Assembly: GCA_963718305.1 (NCBI GenBank) | Contig: CAVQZG010000024.1 | Location: forward strand, 238,850 to 302,849 | Direction of reading: 5' to 3' | Origin: RYN-230 sp963718305 | Lineage (GTDB): Bacteria; Actinomycetota; Actinomycetes; Streptosporangiales; Streptosporangiaceae | Length of the DNA stretch: 64,000 bases | Shown here: positions 24,949 through 33,787 of the stretch, in pieces | How the letters are laid out: each line of letters starts with the position of its first letter | How positions within the stretch are numbered: the stretch's first letter is position 1 | Notes under the pieces: generated by a model | Told to the model about the DNA's origin: nothing | The model's database searches: none | The model's input: the letters and a program-made list of their open reading frames with translations, nothing else | Position numbers and translations under genes: made by a program

Positions 24949-25724
24949 CTACACCGGCCTCTGGGCGGCCGCCAGGAACGCGGGCCGCTCGCCGCCGCCG
25001 TGCACCAGCAGGGCCGCACCGCTGACATAAGCCGCCAGCGGTGAGGCCAGGAACAGGCACGCGCCCGCGACGTCAGCCGGGGTGGCCATCCGGCCGGCCG
25101 GCACGGTGGCCCCCACCGCCGCCTGCGCGGTGGCCTCCCCGTAGTGCGCGGCCGCGCCCGCGCCGGTCGCTACCGGCCCGGCCACCACGCTGTTCACCCG
25201 GACCTTCGGGGCCCACTCGACCGCGAGGCTGGTGGCCAGCTGGTGCAGGCCCGCCTTGGCCGCGCCGTACGCGGCGGTGCCCGGCGAGGGCCGCACCCCG
25301 CTGACGCTCCCGATCATGATGATCGACCCGCCGTCGGCCTGGTCCTGCATCACCGCATTCGCGCTCTGCGCGATGTGCAGCGGTGCGATCAGGTTGAGCT
25401 CGATGATCTTGGCGTGCAACCGGGGGGACGCGGTGGCGGCCTCCGCGTACGGGGCGCCGCCCGCGTTGCTGACCACCACGTCCACCCGGCCGAAGGAGTT
25501 GGCCGCCTCGCGGATCAGCCGGTGGGCCTGGGCCGGGTCCCGGACGTCAGCGCGGGTGCACACGGCGCTGCGGCCCCCCGCGGCCCGGATCGGGCCGGCT
25601 CGCTGCGGCCGCAGACCAGCACGTCCGCGCCCGCGTCCAGGAACGCCCGGGCAATGCCGGCCCCGATCCCCCGGGTACCGCCGGTAACGACCACGGCCCG
25701 GCCCGCGAAATCGATGGTCTGCAT
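24949..25724 (-). pseudogene. SDR oxidoreductase (Rv3549c-like), one-base frame break
   Basis: The N-terminal part (ATG 25724, MQTIDFAGRAVVVTGGTRGI) ends in a poor tail, while the rest of the SDR continues in another frame from AVCTRADVRDPAQAH. It includes SNAGGAPY, the catalytic GSVSGV and YGAAKAG, and the C-terminal GAALLVHGGGERP. Adding one base to the C6 run at 25574-25579 joins them; the 776-base interval is one short of a multiple of three. The gene is divergent from echA20 across a KstR2-like box, the arrangement of Rv3549c/Rv3550 in M. tuberculosis. It is probably a C/D-ring pathway dehydrogenase. Confidence 0.78.
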
Positions 25725-25750
25725 GGGCCCGATGCTAGGCTTGACTACCA

Positions 25751-25764
25751 AGCAAACGCTAGCT
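25751..25764. promoter_or_regulatory. KstR2-like operator
   Basis: AGCAAACGCTAGCT matches AnCAAGnnCTTGnT with two changes and lies within an outer CAAGC/GCTTG inverted repeat. It sits between the divergent SDR gene (start 25724) and echA20 (start 25820). Confidence 0.55.
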
Positions 25765-25819
25765 TGACTGCTGAACGAGCCGGCGCTGGCCGCGGTCGTG
25801 ACGAGGGCGAGGACCGACC

Positions 25820-26563
25820 ATGGGCATCGACCAGCGGACCAGCGGCGGCGTCGCCGAGGTCGTCATCGACTTCCCGCCGGTCAACGCGCTGCCGGTGCAA
25901 GGCTGGTTCGACCTCGCGGAGGCGGTCACCGCGGCCGGCGCGGACCCGCAGGTGCGCGCGGTGATCCTGGCCGCCGAGGGCCGCGGCTTCTGCGCAGGCG
26001 TGGACATCAAGGAGATGCAGCGCACTCCCGGCCATGAGGCGCTGGTCGGGGCCAACCGGGGCTGCTACGCGGCGTTCGCGGCCGTCTACGACTGCGCGGT
26101 ACCGGTGATCGCGGCGGTACACGGCTTCTGCCTGGGCGGCGGCATCGGCCTGGCGGGCTGCGCGGACCTGGTCCTCGCCGCACAGGACGCTACCTTCGGC
26201 CTGCCCGAGGTCGACCGGGGCGCCCTGGGCGCCGCGACTCACCTGGGGCGGCTGGTGCCGCAGCAGCTGATGCGGACCATGGTGTACACCTGCCGCACCG
26301 TCACCGCGCAGCAGCTGCTGAGCTTCGGCACCGTGCTGGACGTGGTGCCCGGGCCGGAACTGCGGACGGCGGCCCGCGCCGTGGCCGCCGAGATCGCCGC
26401 CAAGGACGGCGGCATCATCCGGCTGGCCAAGCAGTCGCTCAACGGCATCGACCCCGTCGACGTCAAACGCTCCTACCGCTACGAGCAGGGCTTCACCTTC
26501 GAGCTCAACCTCACCGGCGTCTCGGCCGCGGCACGCCAGTCGTTCGTGGACGGGCAGCGGTGA
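25820..26563 (+). CDS. echA20: EchA20, crotonase-fold C/D-ring enzyme
   Basis: The 247-residue crotonase has DFPPVNALPVQGWFDLAEAV, the first oxyanion loop GRGFCAGVDIKEMQRT, the second HGFCLGGGIGLAGCADL, and the C-terminal YRYEQGFTFELNLTG, all matching mycobacterial EchA20. EchA20 hydrolytically opens ring D of the HIEC-CoA intermediate during degradation of steroid rings C and D. Its stop overlaps the GTG of ipdA, and ipdB and ipdC follow, the same order as in M. tuberculosis. A KstR2-like site lies upstream. Confidence 0.93.
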   Translation: MGIDQRTSGGVAEVVIDFPPVNALPVQGWFDLAEAVTAAGADPQVRAVILAAEGRGFCAGVDIKEMQRTPGHEALVGANRGCYAAFAAVYDCAVPVIAAVHGFCLGGGIGLAGCADLVLAAQDATFGLPEVDRGALGAATHLGRLVPQQLMRTMVYTCRTVTAQQLLSFGTVLDVVPGPELRTAARAVAAEIAAKDGGIIRLAKQSLNGIDPVDVKRSYRYEQGFTFELNLTGVSAAARQSFVDGQR

Positions 26564-27444
26564 GCGCGAGGGTCATGGGCCCCGATGAGGTCATCGGTGA
26601 GCTGCGCTCCGGGATGACCCTCGGGATCGGCGGCTGGGGATCCCGGCGCAAGCCGATGGCGCTGGTCCGCGCCATCCTGCGGTCGGATCTCGCCGACCTC
26701 ACCGTCGTCTCCTACGGAGGCCCCGACGTGGGGCTGCTGATCGCGGGCGGCCACGTCCGCCGGGTGGTCACCGGCTTCGTCTCCCTCGACACGATCCCGC
26801 TGGAGCCCCATTTCCGGCTCGGCCGCCAGCGCGGGGCCATCGAGCTCACCGAGCTCGATGAGGGCATGCTCCACTGGGGCCTGCTCGCCGCCGCCCACCG
26901 GCTGCCGTTCCTGCCGGCCCGGGCCGGGCTGGGCTCCGACGTGCTGCGGGTCAACCCGGATCTGCGCACGGTGGTCTCCCCGTACGGCGGTGAGGAACTG
27001 GTCGCCATGCCCGCCCTGCGGCTGGACGCCGCGCTCATCCACCTCAACCGCGCGGACGCCACGGGCAACGGCCAGTACCTCGGGCCGGACCCCTATTTCG
27101 ACGACCTGTTCTGCCTGGCGGCCACGCGGGCCTACCTGTCCTGCGAGCGGCTCGTCCCGACCGCGGGCCTGCTGGAGTCCGGGCCGCCACAGAGCCTGCT
27201 GGTCAACCGGGCCATGGTGCACGGTGTGACCGAGACCCCGGGCGGCGCGCACTTCACCAGCTGCGTGCCGGACTACGGCCGCGACGAGGCCTTCCAGGCC
27301 CGGTACGCGGCCGCGGCCGCCGATCCGGACGGCTGGCCGCGCTTCCGGGCCGAGTACCTGGCCGGGGACGAGGCCAGCTACCAGGAGGCGGTCCGGCGGT
27401 TCACCGGGGCCCGGGCGGATGCGGCCGCGGCGGCGGCCCCGTGA
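26560..27444 (+). CDS. ipdA: IpdA, CoA-transferase-like alpha subunit (COCHEA-CoA hydrolase)
   Basis: The 294-residue CoA-transferase-fold subunit begins PDEVIGELRSGMTLGIGGWG with RRKPMALVRAI, then SYGGPDVGLLIAGGHVRRVV and LNRADATGNGQYLGPDPYFD. It resembles IpdA, which with IpdB opens ring C of COCHEA-CoA as a hydrolase, not as a CoA transferase. GTG 26560 overlaps the echA20 stop. The stop overlaps the start of ipdB, ensuring equal translation of the two subunits. Confidence 0.93.
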   Translation: MSARVMGPDEVIGELRSGMTLGIGGWGSRRKPMALVRAILRSDLADLTVVSYGGPDVGLLIAGGHVRRVVTGFVSLDTIPLEPHFRLGRQRGAIELTELDEGMLHWGLLAAAHRLPFLPARAGLGSDVLRVNPDLRTVVSPYGGEELVAMPALRLDAALIHLNRADATGNGQYLGPDPYFDDLFCLAATRAYLSCERLVPTAGLLESGPPQSLLVNRAMVHGVTETPGGAHFTSCVPDYGRDEAFQARYAAAAADPDGWPRFRAEYLAGDEASYQEAVRRFTGARADAAAAAAP

Positions 27445-28184
27445 GCGGCCCGGGTGAGCCGACCCGGGCCGAGGTCTGCGTGGTCGCGTGCGCCGAGGCC
27501 TGGCGCGGCGACACCGACATCCTGGCCAGCCCCATGGGCCTCATCCCCACCCTGGGCGCCCGGCTGGCCCAGCGCACCTTCACCCCCAGCCTGCTGCTCT
27601 CCGACGGAGAGGCCTACCTGCTCGCCCCGGGAGACGGGGGCATCGAGGGCTGGCTGCCCTACCGCTCCGTGTTCACCATGGTCGCGGCCGGCCGCCGGCA
27701 CGTGATGATGGGTGCGGCGCAACTCGACCGCTACGGCAACCAGAACATCTCCTGCATCGGCGACTGGGCCAGGCCCCGGGCCCAGCTGCTCGGCGCCCGC
27801 GGCGCGCCCGGCAACACCATCAACCATCCGGTCAGCTACTGGGTGCCCCGGCACTCGCCCCGCGTCTTCGTCGAGCGGGTCGACATGGTCACCGGCATCG
27901 GCTACGACCGGGCCGCGGGCCTGGGGCCGCAGGCCGCGCGCTTCCACGAGGTGCGCCTGGTGGTCACCAACCTGGCGGTGCTGGATTTCGGCACCGCGGA
28001 TCACGCCATGCGGCTGCGCTCGGTCCATCCCGGCGTCCCGGTCAGTGACGTCACGGCCGCCACCGGGTTCCCGCTGGTCATCCCGGACCAGGTCCCGGAC
28101 ACCCGGCGGCCCGGCCCGGACGAGCTGACCCTGATCCGCGACGTGCTCGACCCGGCGGGCCGGCGGGACCAGGAGCTCGCGTGA
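27441..28184 (+). CDS. ipdB: IpdB, CoA-transferase-like beta subunit (COCHEA-CoA hydrolase)
   Basis: This is the 247-residue partner of IpdA. Features include CVVACAEAWRGDTDILASPM, IPTLGARLAQRTF, MMGAAQLDRYGNQNIS and RGAPGNTINHPVSYWVP, as in mycobacterial IpdB. The pair opens the last steroid ring (ring C) of COCHEA-CoA. Four-base overlaps with ipdA and ipdC (GTGA type at both ends) show tight coupling. A long antisense frame over this region is a codon shadow. Confidence 0.93.
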   Translation: MSGPGEPTRAEVCVVACAEAWRGDTDILASPMGLIPTLGARLAQRTFTPSLLLSDGEAYLLAPGDGGIEGWLPYRSVFTMVAAGRRHVMMGAAQLDRYGNQNISCIGDWARPRAQLLGARGAPGNTINHPVSYWVPRHSPRVFVERVDMVTGIGYDRAAGLGPQAARFHEVRLVVTNLAVLDFGTADHAMRLRSVHPGVPVSDVTAATGFPLVIPDQVPDTRRPGPDELTLIRDVLDPAGRRDQELA

Positions 28185-29242
28185 TCCGTACCCGGCTGAC
28201 CGAGCTGCTCGGCATCGCCTGCCCCGTCATCCAGAGCGGGATGGGCTACGTGTCCGGGGCCCGGCTGGCCGCGGCGGTCTCCGGGGCCGGGGGGCTCGGC
28301 GTCATCGCGTCGGCGACGATGAGCCCGGCGCAGCTCCGTTCCGCCATCAAAGAAGTGCAGGCCCGGACCGCGGCGCCGTTCGGCGTGAACCTGCGGGCCG
28401 ACGCCCCGGACGCCGCTGAGCGGATTGAGATGATCATCGCGGAGCGGGTGCCGGTCGCCTCGTTCGCGCTCGCCCCGCGCCCGGAGCTGATCGCCGCGCT
28501 GCGGGACGCCGGGGTCATCACCATCGCGTCCGTGGGCGCCCGGAGGCATGCGGAGAAGGTAGCCGCCTGGGGCATTGACGCCGTGATCGCGACCGGCGCA
28601 GAGGGCGGCGGGCACACCGGCGCGGTGCCCACCAGCCTGCTCATCCCCCAGGTCGTGGACGCGGTGGACATCCCGGTGGTCGCGGCGGGCGGGTTCTTCG
28701 ACGGCCGGGGCCTGGCCGCCGCGCTGGCCTACGGCGCGGCCGGGATCGCCATGGGCACCCGGTTCCTGCTGACCAGCGACAGCCCGGTGGCCGGCGTGGT
28801 CAAGCAGGCCTACCTGGCCAGCGAGGTCACCGGCACGGTGGTCACCACCCGGGTCGACGGGGTCCCGCACCGGGTGCTGCGCACGCCCCTGGTAGAGCGG
28901 CTGGAGCGGGCCGGGCCGGTCACCGGGCTGCTGCGGTCGGCCCGCAACGCAGCCGCCTTCCGCGGCCTGTCCGGGCTCAGCTGGCGGGAACTGATCCGCC
29001 AGGGCCGCGCGATGCGCCAGGGCACGGAACTGACCTGGGCTCAGGTGCTGATGGCCGCGAACACCCCGATGCTGCTGCGGGCGGCGATGGTGGAAGGCCG
29101 GCCCGACCTGGGCCTGATGTCGGCCGGGCAGGTGACCGGGCTGATCGGGGATCTGCCGTCCTGCGCGGACCTGATCGCCCGGATCATGATCGAGGCGGAG
29201 CAGCGCCTGGTCACCCTGGTCACCCTCACAGACGCTCGATGA
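28181..29242 (+). CDS. ipdC: IpdC, FMN-dependent reductase (nitronate monooxygenase-like)
   Basis: The 353-residue TIM-barrel flavoprotein starts TRLTELLGIACPVIQSGMGY, with GGLGVIASATMSP, EGGGHTGAVPTSLLIP and VVAAGGFFDGRGLAAALAYG forming the FMN phosphate site. It matches IpdC (Rv3553), which acts on the HIC-CoA intermediate of steroid C/D-ring degradation. Its stop overlaps the end of the convergent fadA6 by 17 bases. Last gene of the echA20-ipdABC operon. Confidence 0.92.
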   Translation: MIRTRLTELLGIACPVIQSGMGYVSGARLAAAVSGAGGLGVIASATMSPAQLRSAIKEVQARTAAPFGVNLRADAPDAAERIEMIIAERVPVASFALAPRPELIAALRDAGVITIASVGARRHAEKVAAWGIDAVIATGAEGGGHTGAVPTSLLIPQVVDAVDIPVVAAGGFFDGRGLAAALAYGAAGIAMGTRFLLTSDSPVAGVVKQAYLASEVTGTVVTTRVDGVPHRVLRTPLVERLERAGPVTGLLRSARNAAAFRGLSGLSWRELIRQGRAMRQGTELTWAQVLMAANTPMLLRAAMVEGRPDLGLMSAGQVTGLIGDLPSCADLIARIMIEAEQRLVTLVTLTDAR

Positions 29243-30377
29243 TGGTGACGTTCGCCTGGCCGCCGCCCTCGCACATGGTCACCAGGCCGTAGCGGCCGCC
29301 GGTCCGGACCAGGGAGTGCAGCAGGGTGGTCAGCAGCCGGGCACCGGTCGCGCCCAGCGGATGGCCGAGCGCGATCGCCCCGCCGCAGGCGTTGACCCGC
29401 GCCGGGTCGGCCCCCGTCTCCCGCTGCCAGGCCAGGACCACCGGGGCGAACGCCTCATTGACCTCGGCCAGGTCGATCTGGTCCAGGGTCAGCCCGGCGC
29501 GGCCCAGCGCGTGGGCGGTGGCCGCGATCGGCGCGGTCAGCATCATGACCGGGTCGTCACCGCGGGCGGACAGGTGGCAGATCCGGGCCAGCGGGCGCAG
29601 CCCGTGGACGCGCACCGCCTGCCCCGAGGCCACCAGCACGGCCGCGGCCGCGTCGGCGATCTGGCTGGCCAGCGCGGCGGTGACCAGCCCGCCCTCGCGC
29701 AGCGGCGCCAGGGCGGCCATCTTCGCCGCCGAGGTGTCCCGGCGCGGGCACTCGTCGGCGCGCACCCCGCCGTAAGGTGAAATCTCGGCCGCGAACGCAC
29801 CGCCGTCCGCCGCCCGGATCGCCCGCTCGTGGCTGGCCAGCGCGAACGCTTCCATCTCGGCGCGGCTGATCCCCCACCTGGCCGCGATCATGTCGGCCGC
29901 GCGGAACTGGGAGATCTCCTGGTCCCCGTACCTGGCCCGCCAGCCCGCCGATCCGCTGAACGGGTCGCCGGATCCATAGGCCTGCCCGGCGAGCATCGCG
30001 GCCGAGATCGGGATCTGGCTCATGTTCTGCACCCCGCCGGCCACCACCAGATCGGCGGTGCCGCTGAGCACCGCCTGGGCCGCGAAGTGGACCGCCTGCT
30101 GGGACGAGCCGCACTGCCGGTCCACGGTGACGCCGGGCACCTCCTCGGGCAGGCCAGCCGCCAGCCAGGCCGTGCGGGCGATGTCGCCGGCCTGCGGGCC
30201 GATCGTGTCCACGCAGCCGAACACGACGTCGTCCACGGCCAGCGGATCCACTCCGGTGCGGGCGAGCAGCGCGGTGATGACATGCCCGCCGAGATCGGCG
30301 GGGTGCACGCCGGCCAGGCCGCCGCCGCGGCGGCCGGCCGGGGTCCGGACCGCATCGACCAGGAACGCCTCGGCCAC
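29226..30377 (-). CDS. fadA6: Thiolase FadA6
   Basis: This 383-residue thiolase has the nucleophilic Cys in VDRQCGSSQQA (about residue 89), the His in GGAIALGHPLGATGARL and the second Cys in TMCEGGGQANVTI. NMSQIPISAAML and QEISQFRAADMIA are close to mycobacterial FadA6, the thiolase of C/D-ring beta-oxidation. GTG 30377 follows a GGGAG ribosome site. A perfect KstR box at 30402-30415 lies 24 bases upstream, shared with the divergent fadE26. In M. tuberculosis fadA6 belongs to the KstR2 regulon, so KstR control here would be a difference. Confidence 0.92.
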   Translation of the reverse strand: MAEAFLVDAVRTPAGRRGGGLAGVHPADLGGHVITALLARTGVDPLAVDDVVFGCVDTIGPQAGDIARTAWLAAGLPEEVPGVTVDRQCGSSQQAVHFAAQAVLSGTADLVVAGGVQNMSQIPISAAMLAGQAYGSGDPFSGSAGWRARYGDQEISQFRAADMIAARWGISRAEMEAFALASHERAIRAADGGAFAAEISPYGGVRADECPRRDTSAAKMAALAPLREGGLVTAALASQIADAAAAVLVASGQAVRVHGLRPLARICHLSARGDDPVMMLTAPIAATAHALGRAGLTLDQIDLAEVNEAFAPVVLAWQRETGADPARVNACGGAIALGHPLGATGARLLTTLLHSLVRTGGRYGLVTMCEGGGQANVTIIERL

Positions 30378-30401
30378 CGGCTCTCCCTCAGTTAGACTAA
30401 G

Positions 30402-30415
30402 TAGAACGTGTTCTA
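30402..30415. promoter_or_regulatory. KstR operator (near-perfect palindrome)
   Basis: TAGAACGTGTTCTA has perfect TAGAAC/GTTCTA arms around GT. It lies between fadA6 (minus, start 30377) and fadE26 (plus, start 30437) and probably controls both. Confidence 0.8.
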
Positions 30416-30436
30416 CTCTAGCGCCGGGACGGCCAG

Positions 30437-31606
30437 ATGCACCTCACCTACACGCCTGAGCAGGAGCGGCTCCGACGTGAACTGCAGGCGTACTTCAGCG
30501 GGCTGATGACCCCGGACCTCCGGGCGGCGCTGCAGGGCGGTGACTACGGGGACGGGGAAGCCTACCGGGAAGTGGTCCGGCGGCTCGGCCAGGACGGCTG
30601 GCTGGCCCTCAGCTGGCCGGCCGAGTACGGCGGGCGCGGCGCCCCGGTGATCGACCAGCTCATCTTCATGGATGAGGCGGCCGCCGCCGGTGTCCCGGTG
30701 CCCTTCCTGACCATCAACACCGTGGGCCCGACCATCATGCGGTTCGGCACCGGCGAGCAGAAGGCGTTCTACCTGCCCCGGATCGCGGCGGGCGAGGTCC
30801 ACTTCGCGATCGGCTACTCCGAGCCGGAGGCCGGCACCGACCTGGCGTCGCTGCGTACCCGCGCCGTCCGCGACGGCCAGGACTATGTCATCAACGGGCA
30901 GAAGATGTGGACCAGCCTGATCCAGTACGCGGACTACGTCTGGCTGGCCTGCCGCACCGACCCGCAGGCCACCCGGCACCGGGGCCTGTCCATCCTCATC
31001 GTGCCCACCAGCTCCGCCGGGTTCTCCTGGACGCCGGTGCCCACCATGGCCGGCCCGACCACCAGCGCGACCTACTACTCCGACGTCCGGGTGCCCGCCT
31101 CCGCCCTGGTCGGCCAGGAGAACCAGGGCTGGCCGCTGATCACCAGCCAGCTCAACCACGAGCGGGTGGCCCTCACCTCCGCGGCCCCGGTCCGGACCGC
31201 GCTGCGCGAGGTGTGCGAGTGGGCCCGCGCCACCAAGCTGGCCAGCGGCCAGCGGGTCATCGACGCCGAATGGGTGCAGCTCACCCTGGCCCGGGTCCAG
31301 GCCAAGACCGACTTCCTCACGCTGGTCAACTGGCGGATCGCGACGCAGGCCGATGCCAGCCCGGCGGCGGCCTCGGCGACCAAGGTGTACGGCACCGAGT
31401 TCGCCACCGAGGCCTACCGGCTGCTGATGGAGGTGCTCGGCGCGAACGCGAACGTCCGCGACGGGTCCCCGGGCGCGATCCTGGCCGGGCGGATCGAGCG
31501 GATGCACCGTTCCGCGCTGATCCTGACCTTCGGCGGCGGCACCAACGAGGTGCAGCGGGACATCGTCGCCGCCGCTGCCCTCGGGCTCCCCATCACCCGG
31601 AGGTGA
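30437..31606 (+). CDS. fadE26: Acyl-CoA dehydrogenase FadE26 (ChsE4)
   Basis: The 389-residue FAD enzyme begins LTYTPEQERLRRELQAYFSG. It has IGYSEPEAGTDLASLRTRAV, INGQKMWTSLIQYADYVWLA and the C-terminal LILTFGGGTNEVQRDIVAAA. These match FadE26 (ChsE4), one half of the alpha2beta2 dehydrogenase that oxidises the first sterol side-chain acyl-CoA. The partner fadE27 follows after three bases, as expected for an obligate heteromer. The KstR box at 30402 is directly upstream. Confidence 0.93.
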   Translation: MHLTYTPEQERLRRELQAYFSGLMTPDLRAALQGGDYGDGEAYREVVRRLGQDGWLALSWPAEYGGRGAPVIDQLIFMDEAAAAGVPVPFLTINTVGPTIMRFGTGEQKAFYLPRIAAGEVHFAIGYSEPEAGTDLASLRTRAVRDGQDYVINGQKMWTSLIQYADYVWLACRTDPQATRHRGLSILIVPTSSAGFSWTPVPTMAGPTTSATYYSDVRVPASALVGQENQGWPLITSQLNHERVALTSAAPVRTALREVCEWARATKLASGQRVIDAEWVQLTLARVQAKTDFLTLVNWRIATQADASPAAASATKVYGTEFATEAYRLLMEVLGANANVRDGSPGAILAGRIERMHRSALILTFGGGTNEVQRDIVAAAALGLPITRR

Positions 31607-31609
31607 CCG

Positions 31610-32728
31610 GTGGACTTCACCGAGAACGAGAACCAGGCCGAGCTCGCCGCCCTCAGCCGGCAGATCCTCACCGGGCAGGTGACCCCGGAACGGCTGGAGG
31701 CGGCCGAGGCAGGCGGCGACCGGTTCGACGCCAGGCTGTGGTCCGCCCTGGCCAGCGCCGGCATCCTGGCGGCCGCGCTGCCGCACTCGCTGGGCGGGGC
31801 CGGGCTCGGCCTGCTGGAGCAGTGCTCGGTCCTCGCCGAGCTGGGCCGCACCGTGGCGCCGGTCCCCTACCTGGCCTCGATCGTGCTCGGCGCCGGCGCG
31901 ATCGCCCGGTTCGGCACCCCGGGGCAGCAGCGCCGCTGGGCCGCGCCCGCGGGGCGCGGCGAGCTGATCCTGACCGCCGCGCTGTCGGAGGAGGATGGCG
32001 ACGACCCGGCCGCGCCCTCGGCCCGCGCCGGGCCCGCGCCGGGGGACGCGCGGGCCTGGCGGCTGTCCGGGGTCAAGACCACGGTGCCCGCGGCCCCGCT
32101 GGCCGGGCTGATCCTGGTGCCCGCGGCGGCCCCGGACGGGGTCACGGTCTTCCTGGTCACCCCGGGCGATCCGGGGGTCACCGTGGAACGGCAGCTGCTC
32201 TCCAGCGGCGATAGCGCCGGGCGGGTGGTCCTGGATGACGTCCGGCTGCCCGGGGACCGGGTGCTCGGCGGGGCGGACGCCGCGGCAGGCTGGCTGATGG
32301 CCGCCGGGACCGTCGGGCTGTGCGCGCTGCAGGCCGGCGTGGCCGAGCGGGCGCTGGAACTGACCGCGGAGTACGCCCGGACCCGGGTGCAGTTCGGCAA
32401 GCCGATCGGCGGCTTCCAGGCGGTAGCGCAGCGGCTCGCCGACGCGTACATCGACACCGAGGCGATCCGCCTGACCATGTGGCAGGCCGCCTGGCGGCTG
32501 TCGGCCGGCCTGCCGTGCGGCACCGAGGTCGCCACGGCCAAGTTCTGGGCCGCCGACGCCGGGCACCGGATCGCGCACACCGCGGTCCACGTGCACGGCG
32601 GGGTGGGCATCGACCTGGGGTATCCGCTGCACCGCTACTTCGCCGCCGCCAAGCACAACGAGTTCTCCCTCGGCGGCGCCACCACCCAGCTGCGCCGCAT
32701 CGGCGCGGCCCTGGCCGCGGCACCCTGA
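31610..32728 (+). CDS. fadE27: Acyl-CoA dehydrogenase FadE27 (ChsE5)
   Basis: The 372-residue partner begins DFTENENQAELAALSRQI. It has the C-terminal half typical of FadE27: ELTAEYARTRVQFGKPIGGF, AVHVHGGVGIDLGYPLHRYF and SLGGATTQLRRIG. In the ChsE4-ChsE5 complex the two subunits together form the FAD sites. GTG 31610 has GGAGG close ahead, overlapping the fadE26 stop region. A 747-codon frame on the other strand here is an artefact of GC-rich coding. Confidence 0.93.
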   Translation: MDFTENENQAELAALSRQILTGQVTPERLEAAEAGGDRFDARLWSALASAGILAAALPHSLGGAGLGLLEQCSVLAELGRTVAPVPYLASIVLGAGAIARFGTPGQQRRWAAPAGRGELILTAALSEEDGDDPAAPSARAGPAPGDARAWRLSGVKTTVPAAPLAGLILVPAAAPDGVTVFLVTPGDPGVTVERQLLSSGDSAGRVVLDDVRLPGDRVLGGADAAAGWLMAAGTVGLCALQAGVAERALELTAEYARTRVQFGKPIGGFQAVAQRLADAYIDTEAIRLTMWQAAWRLSAGLPCGTEVATAKFWAADAGHRIAHTAVHVHGGVGIDLGYPLHRYFAAAKHNEFSLGGATTQLRRIGAALAAAP

Positions 32729-32755
32729 CCAGGCCGGCCGCCGCGGCCCGCGGCG

Positions 32756-33787
32756 CTAGCCGCGCAGCAGGGCGACGACCTGGTCCAGGTGGTGCAGGTC
32801 GGTGTTCACGGTGAAGGTGGTGAGGACGGTCTGGCGCCAGCGCTGGATCTCGTCGGCGATCTTGGCCCAGGAGCCGATCAGGGCCACGTCCTCGACCAGC
32901 CGGGTGGGCACGGCCGCGATAGCGCCCTGCTTGTCACCGGCCAGGTAGCGGTCCTGGATGACCCGCGCCTGCGCCTCCCACCCCATCCGGGCGAAGACCT
33001 CATGGTGGAAGTTGAGGCGGCGCGCGCCCATGCCGCCGATGTACAGCGCCAGCGAGGGCCGCAGCAGGTCCGCGGCGCGTTCCAGGTCGTCGTCCACGAT
33101 GATGCGCATGGGCCCGCCGACCACGTCGAAGGTGGCGCTGGTGTGGCGGGCCCCGGGACGGGCAAAGCCCTCCGCGAGGGCGCCGGCGTAGAAGTCGTTC
33201 ATCGACGGCGAGAAGAAGATCGTGTTCCAGCCGTCGGCGATCTCGGCGGCCAGCGCGACATTCTTCGGCCCTTCCGCGCCCAGGTAGACCGGGATCTCGG
33301 GCCGGTACGGATGCAGGATGGAGCGCAGCGGCTTGCCCAGTCCCGTCCCGCCGGGGTGCGGCAGCTGATAGTGCCGGCCGTCGTAGGCCACCGGATGCTG
33401 GCGGGCGATGATCGCCCGGAGGATGTCGATGTACTCCCGGGTGCGCTCCAGCGGGCGCGGATAGGGCTGGCCGTACCAGCCCTCGACCACCTGCGGGTTG
33501 CTGGTGCCGATCCCGATGATGACCCGCCCCCGGGTGAGGTGGTCCATGGTCATCGCGGTCATCGCCAGCGTGGCGGGCGGCCGCGCCGACAGCTGCGACA
33601 CGGCGGTGCCCAGGTGCACGTGCGAGGTGCGAGATCCCCACCACGCCAGCGGGGTCCAGGCGTCGCTGCCCCAGGCCTCCGCGGTCCAGATCTGGTCGAG
33701 CCGCAGCCGGTCGGCGGCCGCGAACAACTCCGCCGCATCGGCCGGCGGACCCGATCCCCAGTAGCCGGCCACGGTCGCGATCCTCAT
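32756..33787 (-). CDS. LLM-class F420-dependent oxidoreductase (Rv3520c-like)
   Basis: This 343-residue luciferase-like barrel enzyme has LDQIWTAEAWGSDAWTPLAW, AVSQLSARPPATLAMTAMTM, VEGWYGQPYPRPLERTREYI and YLGAEGPKNVALAAEIADGW, close to mycobacterial Rv3520c, which lies near KstR-controlled sterol genes. It probably uses coenzyme F420 for a hydride transfer; the substrate is unknown. Its ATG overlaps the stop of the upstream nitronate monooxygenase-like gene, making it the third gene of the fadD19 operon. Confidence 0.88.
   Translation of the reverse strand: MRIATVAGYWGSGPPADAAELFAAADRLRLDQIWTAEAWGSDAWTPLAWWGSRTSHVHLGTAVSQLSARPPATLAMTAMTMDHLTRGRVIIGIGTSNPQVVEGWYGQPYPRPLERTREYIDILRAIIARQHPVAYDGRHYQLPHPGGTGLGKPLRSILHPYRPEIPVYLGAEGPKNVALAAEIADGWNTIFFSPSMNDFYAGALAEGFARPGARHTSATFDVVGGPMRIIVDDDLERAADLLRPSLALYIGGMGARRLNFHHEVFARMGWEAQARVIQDRYLAGDKQGAIAAVPTRLVEDVALIGSWAKIADEIQRWRQTVLTTFTVNTDLHHLDQVVALLRG

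Noticed and set aside
30413..32656. 747-codon open frame on the minus strand over fadE26/fadE27
   Set aside because: It is the antisense shadow of two well-recognised acyl-CoA dehydrogenase genes; its Gly/Arg/Asp-rich content has no domain and its existence follows from high GC at third codon positions.
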